From contig NC_092636.1 of the NCBI RefSeq assembly GCF_039555335.1, positions 58,531,991 to 58,595,990 on the forward strand: a DNA stretch of 64,000 nucleotides, given 5' to 3'. Below, in pieces: positions 12,196 to 24,128 of the stretch. The position numbers were made by a program, and so were the translations under genes. The notes beneath the pieces were generated by a model. It did no database searches, had not been told where the DNA came from, and saw only the letters and a list, made by a program, of their open reading frames with translations. The DNA comes from Amphiura filiformis. Taxonomy: Eukaryota > Echinodermata > Ophiuroidea > Amphilepidida > Amphiuridae. Each line of letters opens with the position of its first letter. Position 1 is the stretch's first letter.

Positions 12196-12382
12196 TACAT
12201 TACATTACATTAAATACCATTACATTACAATGCATTACATTACATTACATCACATCACATCACATCACACTACATTACATTACATTACATTACATTACAT
12301 TACATTACATTACATTACATTACATTACATTACATTATATTACATTACATTACACTACATTACATTACATTACATTACATTG
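12195..12382. repeat. (ATTAC)n microsatellite with variant units
   Basis: About 35 pentanucleotide units, mostly ATTAC/ACATT with ATCAC and ACTAC variants. It borders the truncated 5' end of the RTE remnant and is the same motif as at 10402-10482. Two overlapping + strand ORFs here are low-complexity artefacts. Confidence 0.95.
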
Positions 12383-12444
12383 ACATTTAGAGGCGGTGGC
12401 AACAACACAATTCACCAGGATGCTTACATACGAGTAAATATATA

Positions 12445-13795
12445 CGAGGGGCAGTCAGTATGTTTTAAGAGTTGACTCGTGACGTCATTTGTGGATCGTT
12501 TTCATGGCATTTCTCAATGATTACATAAACACTGTACCTTTGTCTTTCAAACAACACATGTAAAAATTATATCACACACATGATTACGTAACAGCATTAG
12601 CATAAAATCAATGGTCTAGAGTCACCTGGTGAAATTGAGTCGTTTTTGTTAAGGGAAATAAGAGGCCGAAATGAGGTATGGTTGTATTTTCTATATTTTC
12701 TCGGGAATTAAAGAATGCAGAATGCTACCGTTTGGAACAGTAATAGAACACAAACTATCAGTTCATTAAACCATGTTTGTTGGGCTGGAAAGGTTTTAGT
12801 TTATTTAAAATGCGTGGTCAAATATGTCTTATTTTTGACAAAGACAAGGCTTTTCTTTTTTACAATCTTGATATTGCCAAAAAAAGCAAACGTGGAAATT
12901 TAAATTTTTTACCAGTTCTGTTGACTAATCTCTAAACATTTAAACGGAGTCTCCCTAGAAAATATTTGAATCCGTGATTAAAATATAACTGTTATTCTAC
13001 CATTGTTACATTTATACAAAAAGTAGTGGTACAAAGAGAGAGACCATCGTTTTAATGAGAAATTAATTTTTAAACTTTTCTGTTCATTTCAGGTTGAGAT
13101 CATCCATAATAATTCATATGAATATTTAAATTACAATTTTCATAGCATTTTGTAATATTTTAGGCCCTATTTACATGGAATTTTGCAATTTTCGTGCATT
13201 TCCACCATGTTGTATCGGTCATCCCACCTACACATGCGCAGATTGTTGTTTGATTTGCACCAGTTATCATCGCACTGAGTACCAGCTCTCACACGTGACC
13301 AGTCATTATATTTTAGTATGTTTAATTTTGGAGATAATTGATGTCATTTGTAATAACTGCTTTTTCATTTTCGCCATTTTTGCAGAATAATTTCGCTTCC
13401 ATTCAAGCCCTAAAGTTGTTGAAGTTTCCAGACGTCCCATTTCCACCAAAGTTTAATGACAAGTCTCATATTTTACCAAATGCAAACTGAGGACCTACTG
13501 TTTATTCCTGCCTAAAACTAGCCATGTGCACCTTGTACTTTTGCTGTTCTCGGACATTGTAAACACGTGTATTTTCTGTAATTTAAAAGGCCCGCCTTTT
13601 TGCGTGATTTGGCAGTGTCCCTAGACTATTGATTTTATGCTAATGCTGTTACGTAATAATGTGTATGATATAATTTTTACATGTGTTGTATGAAAGACAA
13701 AGGTACAGTAATTATGTAATCATTGAGAAATGCCATGAAAACAATCGATAAATGACGTCACGAGACAACTCTTAAAACATACTGACTGCCCCTCG
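12445..13795. mobile_element. TA-flanked element with 180-bp terminal inverted repeats
   Basis: Ends are CGAGGGGCAGTCAGTATGTT at 12445 and its complement ending at 13795, with TA directly outside both (12443-12444 and 13796-13797). The inverted repeats run to about 12625 and from about 13616 at roughly 94% identity. At 1351 bp it is the length of a mariner transposon, and the end sequence and TA duplication fit the Tc1/mariner superfamily. The interior has no transposase, only ORFs of at most 71 codons (12715-12903, 13175-13390). A non-autonomous element is the best reading. Confidence 0.88.
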
Positions 13796-13797
13796 TA

Positions 13798-14322
13798 CAA
13801 CAAATTCGAGGAAGCAATGAGTCTTTATTAAAATAGTGTTAATGCGAATTTATAGTACCAGATCATACACTGTAACAGATAGCAAATTACCAGGTGAACC
13901 ACGGAAATGTTAGTTAAAACCAAAACCAACAGCTGTTGGATAAACTTTAACATGTGGTTGGCTATTTTTAAACCGGTATATGTTGGTTAATTGTATTTTC
14001 TTCAACATGGGTTAGTCACATGTTGACAGGGAGATGATTGTACCGAATGCATTCCGTACAATCAACATGAATTTTTTTTTTGTGAAGCTCATCCTCAAGA
14101 CTCAACACAACTCCATACGAAATCTCTATACAATAGTGTACATTCTAATTTGCTGTTTAAAGAATCTTTAAACAACTCTTTCTTAACCCGGCGTTGATTA
14201 CATAGGGAGAGAACTTATTTAAAATAAGTTTAAAAGTTTTCAACTCGACCACTTTTTCAAGCATTACGCAATAGTTGTTTAAACCCTTAACTCACACAAA
14301 CCCTTGGCAATCATAAGATATG
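13798..14322. other. No gene seen
   Basis: AT-rich sequence between two inverted-repeat elements, without recognisable coding or repeat content. Confidence 0.4.
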
Positions 14323-14624
14323 TCAAGCACGAATCACGTGGTTTATTTAAAACAAACTCAAATTGACCATGAAAACGAATAAAAACAGTCGGCTCTCAAC
14401 ACGCGATATTCAAAATTCCAGTGCCGAAATTGTCTAATGCAATGAGGTAGTGGTATTTGTGCTCAATTGTTGTCAGCCTTCATTGTATTACTGGGACGTT
14501 ATTGCACTCGACAATTTCGGCGCCCGGGAATTTTGAATATCGCGAGTTTAGAGACGTATGTCTTTATTAGTGTTTTTATGGTCACTCTGAGTTTGTTTTA
14601 AATAAAACCACGTGATTCGTGTTT
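14323..14624. repeat. Foldback element, ~112-bp arms
   Basis: Arm 14323-14434 pairs with 14509-14624. Shared segments include CACGAATCACGTGGTTT, ATTCAAAATTCC and GCCGAAATTGTC. Arms carry small insertions relative to each other (moderate age). The loop is about 75 bp. Confidence 0.8.
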
Positions 14625-15235
14625 GATAATTATTTTTCTTACATAGAAGGCATAATGTCGTGATTGCCGGAGACTCCCTTTAACTCACCTAGAAGCACGA
14701 GTTTATACATAATTAAAATTTGGTATACTATACTAATGATTAATATATATATTTTTTGGATTGAAGTGTTTAAGAATGAGAGAGAATAAAGGTATTAGAG
14801 ACTTTGAGGAATGAAGTATGAAACTTTACTGGAACTTTAACGGCAACTTCAAAAATATCGAATGGATTTCTTGCTCAAATTCACTTCAACGCGAACGTCA
14901 GATTGGTTTCTGTACCAACAGCATCTTGTTGTTAAAACTAGGGGACGTGTATCAATGGGTCATCAAAAGAAGGGTATGTAAAAGCGACTGCAACAAATGT
15001 CTCCCTTTTGTTTGCTGAAGTCTGAATAAACATGGATTACATCTCTAGGCGATGACCAATGCAATGGGAATTAACTAAACATGTTTCAATTAAATATTCT
15101 TGTGATATGCCTATATTATTGTCCCGGATTTTTATAATAAAAGCTCAATTATTATTCCAGTAAACGTTAGCTTTGTCAATTTTATACTTCCATCAGGACA
15201 CAAGCCCATTTTATCTGTTTGCTCTCCCTAGCCAA
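14625..15235. other. No gene seen
   Basis: The ORF at 14818-15018 (66 codons, +) has no recognisable features, and no clear splice signals frame it. Confidence 0.35.
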
Positions 15236-15270
15236 ACCCCCACCCCCACCCACCACCACCACCACCACCT
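15236..15270. repeat. C/A-rich microsatellite (CCA)n
   Basis: CCCCCACCCACCACCACC-type low complexity inside a longer pyrimidine-rich tract (about 15225-15330). Confidence 0.85.
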
Positions 15271-15816
15271 CTCCATCTCCTCCCCTCCCTCCATCTATTC
15301 ATCTATCCTCACTTTCCCACTCCACAGTAGCGTTGCCAGGAGTTTTCTTTTAGGAGGGCAAGGACTCCTCTTTGCATTCTGATCGAATTAACTATATCTC
15401 CCCGAATGATCCTCATTTTGTTCTTTAAAAACTCCCAGAATTTTGAATTTCAACCAACATATTTCTGGATGCTCCTTTTCTGACATTCTTATTTTTTGTA
15501 ACAAATAGGCCTCCTCTTTTAATAATGAATAATTTGGTTGACATACAATATCCATAGGCCTATATGCCCCAATGTATAACTTATGTTTGATGAGTGTGTT
15601 TAAAGAGTGTCAGCGTATAGCGTGGCACATGTTAGACCAGCTTTCTGCTGAATTGGGGTACATAATGTAGGCCTAAATGAATAAAATAAATAATTAAATA
15701 AAATACCTGAACAGTACAAGCATATTTGGTTATATAGAGGTGTAATTATAAGACACGCAACGTTGTAAGAAAATGTTCACATTAGCTGCAATTCGTAGAA
15801 GTTCAGTACACTGCTG

Positions 15817-15848
15817 GGTCCCGTAAAATCAGGCCATTTTACGGGACC
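15817..15848. repeat. Short perfect hairpin
   Basis: GGTCCCGTAAAAT (15817-15829) and its complement ATTTTACGGGACC (15836-15848) flank a 6-base loop. Its function is unknown. It could be the relic of a small MITE end pair. Confidence 0.7.
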
Positions 15849-16331
15849 TTAATCCCCTTGGCGTTGAAGTCGAAGCCAAAACTTGGTTCCGCAAGCTGAT
15901 TTGGTGTACGTCATGAGCACACACAAAAGTATATACCAAGTGTAACGTTTGGAAACAAAAAATATTTTGATCTAATTCAATCAGTAATTTTCAGCAACAT
16001 GTGGCATGTTTTTTTCCCAAACCAAATTAGATTTCCAATAATTGGTCTATTAACTAGATAATACATAAGTGGTAATTATGTAGTCTATGAGGAAATATCC
16101 AAACTATTGTTCCTAATTATGACGTATTTTCATCATAATTTACGGCACACTATAGATTCTCGCGTTAACTTTAACTTCAAGCAGCTTTAATGGCAGAGTG
16201 GTTTTGAATACATAATCCTCTATAATCCTCTAGACGTTAAAGTTTGTGGTTTCTAACTTCATTTCGCAAGGTCTCTATTGTTTTTAGCCGCTGTCGTGTA
16301 TCTAAAGTGTATCTATCGTCTCATATAACAC

Positions 16332-16401
16332 GCGACATCATTATTTTTGGTGTAAAACAACTCGGCTTCGTCTCGTTGTTTACTTAAAATAATGATGTCG
16401 C
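16332..16401. repeat. Hairpin with perfect 16-bp stem
   Basis: GCGACATCATTATTTT at 16332-16347 is perfectly complementary to 16386-16401, with a 38-base loop that itself holds the partly pairing AACAACTCGGC / CTCGTTGTT. Confidence 0.75.
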
Positions 16402-16855
16402 CCGTGGTGGTCCGAAAACATTTTTTTCCAATTTCAGAGTTTGTTCCAAACCGTTGTTGCAAATTCAGAGCGACCATCGTTCTAAGAGTGTTCGGTCAAC
16501 AATGCATGAACAAAAATTTAAATTGCAAATAGAGCGGCAGTTTTAAGTCAAATTGTCAAAATTTAGTTTGTCCACGCGTAAGCCTATAGGCACTGGGCTA
16601 GGAAGTGAAACTCCCCCACCCCCTTTAAGGAGTTTTCTTTGGAAACCTTACCAATATGGGAATTGAAATCAGGTTGTCTGCAAAACCTGGGTTAAGCGGT
16701 GAGGGCCTTTTTTTTCAAAGTGGCCGCCTGAATCCCATTTAATGGCATTTTAAAAGCAATTTGAAGTTATTGTTAGATTTTTTTTCTTTTTTTTTTCTTT
16801 GCAGATAAGGTGTAATAATGACTCAATCCTATATTTATAAACGAAAACTATACCA

Positions 16856-16955
16856 ACTATAATGGTATAAAAAACGTTTGTAATTGAAACTTGGGGGGTT
16901 GCAACCCCCTCCCCTTATTAGTCCGTGTAACAAAATATGGCTCAGTAGTTGTAGG
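16856..16955 (-). repeat. Dispersed repeat R3, fragment (inverted)
   Basis: Matches the reverse complement of about 31387-31475. Shared segments include the complement of AATTTTCAATTATAAACGT and TAGTCCGTGT(A/T)ACAAAATATGG on either side of a G/C run. Confidence 0.6.
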
Positions 16956-16994
16956 GTTTTAACTTCAAATTAACTACAAATTTATAACGCAATA

Positions 16995-18579
16995 CAGTCA
17001 TGGACAAAAGTTTGGAATATTTGTATTTTTGTATCAAATGCAGTTTTCAATCATATTGGGAACAGGTTTATTGTTCTGGAGTAGTGCTCAGTTGAATTTT
17101 ATTAAAAGATACGATTGTCCTTTGATGTTTACATCACACAGTTTGGCAATTAAACAAAGAATTACCTAAGGAAGCGCATTACAATGGGAGGATCACACAA
17201 TTGCAACACTTTTTGGCGGTTTTTTTATATCACAAAATGAGATTAAAGATACTAGCAAACTTTATTGTTAAACAGAAACTTAAACTCTCACTGTGACATG
17301 TTCAGATAGATCTCTTTCTTGAGAAAACATAACTCAATAGTTGGTGTGTCCACTCCTCGCCAGCTCAAGGTCATGTAAGCGACGTGACATTCCCTCGACC
17401 AGGTTTGCCCAGGTTCCTTGTGGAATATCTCGCCAGCAAGCAAAGAAGGTGTGTTTAAGTTCCTGCAGGGTGATTGTGTGGTTGTCCATGTTACCTAACC
17501 TGCCTTATCTGCCAATAAGTTCTCTATAGGTTTCATATCCAGGCTCAAAGCCGAAAAGTCCAAATTATCTACATTCTCATTTTCAAGGAATTCCTTCACG
17601 CGTAAGGCTCTGTGCGCCGTGGTGTTGTCATCTTGGATCACGAAATTGTTCCTGAAGTCTCTTCTTTCAAACGGAAGCATAACCATATCAAGAACATGCA
17701 GGTAATGGTCTTGGTTCATGTGTCCTCCTAGCAGGTAGAGATGCAATTTCGATCTACTATTTCGGATACAATCCTCGATCAGGGTTTGACCAACCTGTCT
17801 TCGGACCTTGAATCGGTCTGTAGAGGAGGAATCGGGCCCCATCACTGACGATTACATTACGCCAGTGGCCTACTGTCAAATGTCTATGTCTTTGTGACCA
17901 AAGCAAGCGCGCATGCCGATGTCCTTGACGAAGTATCGGCTTTCTTATTGGTAGTCTTGCGCGAAAACATGCACTAACCAGTCTATTGTTCACAAATTTC
18001 CTGGTAACAGGAGCGTTTATGGCTCTGTTCGTAGCCGAGATGCAGGCTTCAAGCGGCAATTACGACAAAGTCACATGAGAGATTGGTCTTCCCTGGCGGT
18101 TGTCTTTTGGGGCCGAGCTGACCTTGGTCTAGGTGTAGTAGTTTCGATCACTTCAAAATTTTAGGAACTGCACCTTATGGAATTCCTAAAGTGGCACCAA
18201 TATCCTTCTGTTTGTAGCCGCGAAGTCAATGACGCGAGCGTACAAATCTACGCCCAACTCGCACCCCATGATCAGAAATATCGTATACAGCAGACAGATG
18301 CAAAGCTGGTTTCTTCACACGGTAATGCAAAAGCCAATGTAACCTTGTGAATCATATCTCTAAAATAACTGCGAAAATGATGTCCGATGGTTCATTGGTC
18401 AGGCATGAGAAGCCATTGTCCTACATTATGTACTGTATGATATGGAATTGTACCTAAGACCTTGCCAGACACCCGTGATCCATTTGCATGACTGACGGGT
18501 CATTGCTGGTAAGAAATCTGCACTTAAAAACAGGGCTTTACAAACAAATTTAAATATTCCAAACTTTTGTCCATGACTG
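16995..18579 (-). mobile_element. Complete Tc1-like transposon (inactive)
   Basis: Termini CAGTCATGGACAAAAGTTTG at 16995 and its complement ending at 18579 are identical for 28 bp, with TA outside both (16993-16994 and 18580-18581). The length of 1585 bp is standard for Tc1 elements. The transposase is encoded on the minus strand and is broken (next entry). No other insertion interrupts it. Confidence 0.93.
17495..18340 (-). pseudogene. Tc1-family DD34E transposase, frameshifted
   Basis: Cut-and-paste transposase remnant. The first readable part (18059-17757) carries the end of the DNA-binding region followed by RARLLWSQRHRHLTVGHWRN and VSDGARFLL, where the first catalytic Asp survives but the usual SDES wording has drifted to SDGA. 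After a frame change near 17800 (the second ORF is 17845-17495) come FVIQDDNTTAHRA with the second Asp and LSLDMKPIENL with the Glu. I count 34 residues between the second Asp and the Glu, the DD34E spacing of Tc1. The N-terminal helix-turn-helix upstream to about 18340 is too decayed to read as one ORF. Inactive because of shifts and stops, although all three acidic residues persist. Confidence 0.9.
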
Positions 18580-18581
18580 TA

Positions 18582-18835
18582 TGATGCATTTGTAAATCAT
18601 ACTTTTTTATATTCACATTAAGAATAGCCTCAAAGCAAGCTGCTTGAACTTTTGTATTGTAGTGGGACATGATCATTAGTCAACAAATAAGCTTTCCTTT
18701 ACGACACAATGTGATCAGTGTACATTTTCGGCGAAGGGTTTAACTAAAAAATAACTTATATAAACACAACGTTGGGATGGAATACTAATGCTGTGGGTAG
18801 CTGGAACAACAAAGATTAAAAAAACAAAACAAAAA
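18582..18835. other. No gene seen
   Basis: AT-rich flank of the Tc1-like element, ending in an A-rich tract that looks like a retroposon tail read backwards. Confidence 0.4.
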
Positions 18836-18990
18836 CAGCAGTGATTTATAGTGCGCTACGCACGGGCACACCGCGTAGACGTTGATACACAACCCTCAGC
18901 ACACTTTACAGGTTGTCGCTGACCACTACGGCTCACATCATTCCAGCTCCCCGAGTTTCGTACGGGTTACAACGAGACAATTAGCAGTTG
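18836..18990 (-). mobile_element. SINE/LINE 3'-end fragment with TAGCGCACTATAAA motif
   Basis: On the minus strand it ends GTAGCGCACTATAAATCACT followed by a T/G-rich tail (complement of the A-rich tract before 18836). The segment 18840-18916 recurs, inverted, at about 29348-29432. The GCGC(A/T)-CTATAAA ending is that of L2/CR1-type 3' ends and their SINE partners. The body to about 18990 is not identified. Confidence 0.6.
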
Positions 18991-19895
18991 ATCCAGGAAT
19001 TTCAAGCGTATTTGCGTATTATTATATATTTATTTATTGTGTATTATTTGTATTGACAAAACTCTGTTATTTACTTACCTTTGTGTGGGGCCTCCTTAAT
19101 TACAAACCACGAAATTCTAGTTAAATGTTTTGTTGGATCGGCACCGAACTAAAACTAGAAACTGTTATTAAAAGTTACAGTGTTATTTTGATACCAATAG
19201 GTGACATGTATACTTCCATTAAAACATCAGAAAAGCGAGTAATATATAACAAGGAAATTGTCTAAAAACGTTTTATCATAAAAAAAAAGTCAGAAAAAGA
19301 TTAATAACTATATACAAAAAGGAAAATAACGTTAATAATGGCTAAAATATATAACTGTTGGCATTTTTCAGGTCTAGAATCGGAAAAGTACACGACTAGT
19401 TTCAAACTATTATAAATGATCACATTAAACAACCCTGGATAATATTGGACGATAATTAATCATTATGATCAATGGTTAATAAAGAGTGTTAGGTTCGGCA
19501 AAATGAAACAAGTCAAGGTGGTATAGGAACGTTACACAGATCATTAAAATTGATCAAGAAGGGGTCTTAGTTCGGAATCCTGGCCGTGAACTAAAAAAAA
19601 TGGCGGGTAAAATAAAGGAACTTAAGGAAGTACATCATAGGATATTCGCAAAATGATACATGTCGGGTGGGCACGACTACATTTTATAAGCAAAACATGA
19701 TTAGGTTGTGTTATGTCTAGGCCAAACATGGTTGCCATCTCGCTTCAATGATATGCCAAACACATGAGCAAATTAATTATACGAATGACATTCCTTTTCA
19801 AAAATCGTTGAAACCTTTTTTTAACGAAATTCATGCAGAAGTTGCATAACATTGCGACGGCCGTCAAATGTGTGTGCCGCGGTCATTCGCATGTA
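18991..19895. other. No gene seen
   Basis: Unassigned AT-rich DNA. The ORF 18882-19124 overlaps the retroposon fragment and is not convincing. Confidence 0.35.
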
Positions 19896-19967
19896 CAGGG
19901 TGTCCCATAAAAAATTACCGAGCGCAAAAATTGAACATAAGTCGAGAAATAGACATCAGAATCAACA

Positions 19968-21150
19968 TCCGACCTGTCGGCGGCTTTTGACACCATTGAT
20001 CATGACGTTCTGTTAAACAGGTTGACTAGTGTTTTTGGTATTTGTGGTAATGTTTGTGATTTGTTTAAGTCATACCTGAGTAAACAGAGTGAAAGTTGCC
20101 GGTGTATTATCTGATTCCCAAACTTTGAACTTCGGCCTACCACAAGGCTCTGTAATCGGCCCACAATCATTCTCGTTCTACACTCATCCCATCATGCGAC
20201 ATACAACTGTACATTCCATTCAGTCCCCGCAATAAATATGAACTGGACAATGCACTGTGCACTCTCACTAAATGCATCATGGATATCAAACTTTGGATGG
20301 ACCACAACATGCTTCAATTAAATGAAACAAAAACTGAGTTCTTCGTCATATCCAGCCCACGATTTGAACACTCTATATCAGAGGTGAGGCTGAACATTGG
20401 ATCTGACATTATTGTTCCATCTTCAACAATAAAGAACCTTGGTGTTGTGTTTGACAAAACGGTATCAATGTCAAACCAGGTCTCATCTATATGCAGTTCA
20501 ATAAGTTTCCACCTCCGCAACTTATCGTGTATCCGAATGTTTCTGGACCAAGCTGCCTGTCAAGATGCAGTCCGAGCCATTATAACATCGAGGCGGCTTG
20601 ATTATGCCAACTCTCTGCTTTATGGTATTACATCGAAAGACTCAAACATACTTCAACGTCTACAGAACCGTGCTGCCAAGCTCATCTTGTAGGCAAAAAA
20701 AACATGATCATGCCACACCTCTCCTTCATGAACTCTACTGGTTACCAATACCTAGTCGCATCCATTTCAAGCTGTTAACCATTGTCTACAAATGTTTCAT
20801 GGACTCAACAACATCTTCATCTTACATCACTGAACTCATTCAGCCTTACGTTCCCAGTAGAAGTGGATTACGCTCTGCCCAGGACAACAGGCTTTTCATT
20901 GTTCCGCATACACGCACTCTAACTGGTGATAAAGCCTTCTTTGTAGCAGGACATTTTCTTTGGAACAAACTCCCTCATCATATCCGCCACTCTCCAACAC
21001 TGGCAACCTTCCGGTCTAATCTAAAGACTCATTTATTTAATATTTGATTTGTCATTTGTTCTTGTGTGTTGTTTTTCTTATTTATTTATTGTAAAACGCT
21101 GTGATACATAGTTTCTCTTTGTTAGAGCGCTATATAAGCAGTCCCAGAAC
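19968..21150 (+). pseudogene. CR1/L2-like LINE reverse transcriptase, copy C, nested
   Basis: 5'-truncated LINE inside the composite element. Coding starts directly at the palm motif DLSAAFDTIDHDVLLNRL (19971 onward). It continues through FGLPQGSVIGPQSFSFY and then DIQLYIPFSPRNKYELDNAL. The YAD of the catalytic YADD box is missing between HPIMR and DIQLY, so a short deletion removed the active site. ORF 20279-20692 carries LWMDHNMLQLNETKTEF and SSTIKNLGVVFDKTV. A frameshift near 20690 leads to ORF 20598-21047 with LYWLPIPSRIHFKLL and the WNKLPHHIRHSPTLATF tail. The 3' end is near 21142 (AGAGCGCTATATAAG). It is related to copy A but diverged, a different subfamily of the same LINE group. Confidence 0.9.
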
Positions 21151-21560
21151 AACGCCAAATATGGATTAAAAGACCTTTGACCTTGGATGTACAACAGCAT
21201 GTTATGATCTAATGGGAAACTGTGCACATCAACAAACACCATTTCCATCAAAAAGGCAACGTCTGATATAATTTGAAACCACATAAATTACTAGAGTTGG
21301 TTCTTCTCTTGGATTTGGACCAAGCTTTAGAATATCGAATGTTGCGTTTTGAAATAAAACAAACCAGAAATTTATCACCCATTGTAAAAGATATGGCACA
21401 TGTACCGAATACGTGTACATACATTGGCTGACCTTGTGGATTTCCTGGCCCAGCCATGCTAACCACATAAGGAGATTATACGATTAACCTAGTGCAGCTA
21501 TTGTCATAGCAGGGTATTATGTAATACTCCTGATCCATATTTGACGTTCTCTTGGACTGA
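21151..21560. other. Unassigned stretch inside the composite
   Basis: Two overlapping minus-strand ORFs (21229-21468 and 21248-21466) span it. One starts MVSMAGPGNPQGQPMYVHVF. I do not recognise either, and neither is framed by clear splice sites. It could be a remnant of another insertion. Confidence 0.3.
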
Positions 21561-22242
21561 GTGCCTGCATAGCATAGCATAGCATATGTTATGCATCACA
21601 TACGAACATTTTATTTGATTCGGTTGAGTGGTTGCGAAGAAATGAGCGATTACATAATGCTTGCATCAATTCAGTTCATTCCAAGTTTGATCAACAGGCG
21701 CTTTTTTCATACTCGCTCACCGCTTCCTAAAGTTCGTGTATCTCATTAAATTTATTCCACATTATCTATTTTATAATCGGACGGTGTTATGTCATTCATG
21801 CTTTCACTGAAGATAAATAACAGTTTGTCTGAGAAACACTTCTGCAATTTCTGCAATTGGAAGCTTTCCAATTTCAAGTCTTTATGTTGTGCAAATAATT
21901 ATGTTATATTTTAATTTTCCAAAGAACATTTGAGCCAAGAAAAACAATGATCAAGTGCTTACAGCTTTACGTGTGATTTTTGATACCATGATGCAACATT
22001 AATGTTGAAGTTTTAAAAGAGTTAAACTTTGCATTACAATGTCTTGAAATTATTCCAAAAACATTAATGGTGTGAGAATTTTTTAAGCCAGCTGGAATTC
22101 TTTATGCAATAATTCTTTATGCAACATTTATATCAACATTAACGAAAATATATATTTACAAACCGAGCATCATCTTACATGCAAGCTTTCATTTTCAATA
22201 TCGTGCAGGTTTTCAATTTGAACAAAACCTAATTTTAATTAA

Positions 22243-24128
22243 TTCAAAAGGGGGGGGGGTGAACAGGAGCTGACTACAAGGCGACATGATATCTCAGATA
22301 TAATAACTGGAATTGGATAATTGTAGATGCCTTTATTCCATGATAGGAATGCATTCAAATGATATTATCAATCAAATTTTAATTATTGTTTTATGCTTTA
22401 TAATGTCAAAAAGACATAGGATAAATGAGAAGGCAAGGTTGCCTTCAACGGGAACCGGTTTTCGCCTGCGCAACATAGCCAGGCTCATCAGCCGCACAGT
22501 TAAACTGTATCAGGGATAAAGTATATTAAAAGCATATAAACTTCACACAAGTACTCCCTGAGTTTTTTTTATATCTTTTATTCACAAGAATTCTTGTGAC
22601 AATAATTTGTTAAAATAAATTGTAGGGTAGTTACTTGTTTTCAGCATTATATTTAATAGCCAATGGCTTTCTATGGATATACCAATCCTTCAAGATGAGT
22701 TAGATTGACATTTTTGAGTTTTCACATTGGATATTCTCTATGATTTCGAGATGTTTCTCAGAGACTAAGGTTTAAAAGAGCCACTTTCAAGTCATTTGGT
22801 AATTATTTATTTTAATCATGGGATATTTGACTTGTATAGACCATTTGGTGTCTGGGATTATGATATATTGCAACTCTGTTGTATGAGATTGCTACCCTTT
22901 GTCAAATCTTGGTCTTTTGAAGTTTCAAGTGGCTCTGAAAAGAGCCGTTTGTTTTGCATACACTGACTGGTTCCTGTGCAAGTTATTTTTCCACGGATAT
23001 TTCCGTACACGGCAGATATCATGACTAGACCCAACTGTGGCATGGAACTTCGATCAAACATTGAGTTCTTACATTCAGGCCTTATTTCATTAATGAGAAC
23101 TTGTTAATTCGTGCGGTACAATGTGCATTAGACTCACCGTGTATTACAATACACAGCGGTAATGCTGATGTTAACATGTTAACATGAGATTGATAGCTCA
23201 AAGCATCCAGTAAGATTTTGCACCTTGAATATCAAGGAAAAGCAAACAAACACAAAAAATATCAACACAAACTAGCACAAGTTGTAAAAGGTTGGCGAGT
23301 TTGGAAGTGATTGATTTCAATCACGTCCGCATTGGGAGATATTATCGTTTGCGCCAAAACTTGGCGCACACTATGCAATCACACAGCGATAGAGACGGCA
23401 GCACTGTACTGCGTGCATTACGGCGAAACTGCTCTCGCAATTTAAATGCTAGAGTAAAGATTACACACACAAGAATCAATGACAAGACTTGGACTATTTA
23501 TCCTCACATGGAGATTCATGATCAGACTGGAAATATTTGAAAGACCGGCCAAAAGGAGAGAATTTGAGCGGACATGTTAACATCAGCATTACCGCTGCGT
23601 TGAAACTTCAAAAAGACCAAGATTTGACAAAGGGTAGCAATCTCATACAACAGAGTTGCAATATATCATAATCCCAGACACCAAATGGTCTATACAAGTC
23701 AAATATCCATAATTAAAATAAATAATTACCAAATGACTTGAAAGTGGCTCTTTTAAACCTTAGTCTCTGAGAAACATCTCAAAATCTTGTGAATAAAAGA
23801 TATCAAAAAAACTCGGGGAGTACTTGTGTGAAGTTTATATGCTTTTAATATACTTTATCCCTGATACAGTTTAACTGTGCGGCTAATGAGCCTGGCTATA
23901 TTGCGCAGGCGAAAACCGGTTCCCGTTGAAGGTAACCTTGCCTTCTTATTTATCCTATGTCTTTTAGACATTATAAAGCATAAAACAATAATTAAAATTT
24001 GATTGAGAATATCATTTGAATGCATTCCTATCATGGAATAAAAGCATCTACAATTATCCAATTCCAGTTATTATATCTGAGATATCATGTCGCCTTGTAG
24101 TCAGCTCCTGTTCACCCCCCCTTTTGAA
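22243..24128. mobile_element. 1.9-kb inverted-repeat element nested in the composite
   Basis: Ends TTCAAAAGGGG...TGAACAGGAGCTGAC (22243) and complement (to 24128). The arms run inward about 520 bp at high identity and contain the same 68-codon ORF in opposite orientations (22313-22519 + and 23855-24061 -), which is a by-product of the repeat. The left arm holds about 160 extra bases (about 22586-22745) absent from the right arm. A second small inverted pair (23153-23177 and 23573-23597) closes a loop with one unplaced ORF. Possible TTAA-like flanks are visible but not certain. Confidence 0.85.
23292..23540 (+). CDS. Unidentified 82-codon ORF in the loop of the inverted-repeat element
   Basis: Basic ORF starting MASLEVIDFNHVRIGRYYRL, with an Arg-rich middle (LRALRRNCSRNLNARVKI) and a polar end. 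It sits in the single-copy loop between the two arms of a non-autonomous-looking element, where a transposase remnant would be expected. I do not recognise a family. No catalytic triad is visible in 82 residues. It could be a fragment of a captured exon, a decayed transposase piece, or chance. Confidence 0.25.
   Translation: MASLEVIDFNHVRIGRYYRLRQNLAHTMQSHSDRDGSTVLRALRRNCSRNLNARVKITHTRINDKTWTIYPHMEIHDQTGNI

Noticed and set aside
12011..12475. 154-codon and 65-codon + strand ORFs rich in Tyr-Ile-Thr-Leu-His
   Set aside because: They translate the ATTAC microsatellite and the antisense strand of the RTE remnant.
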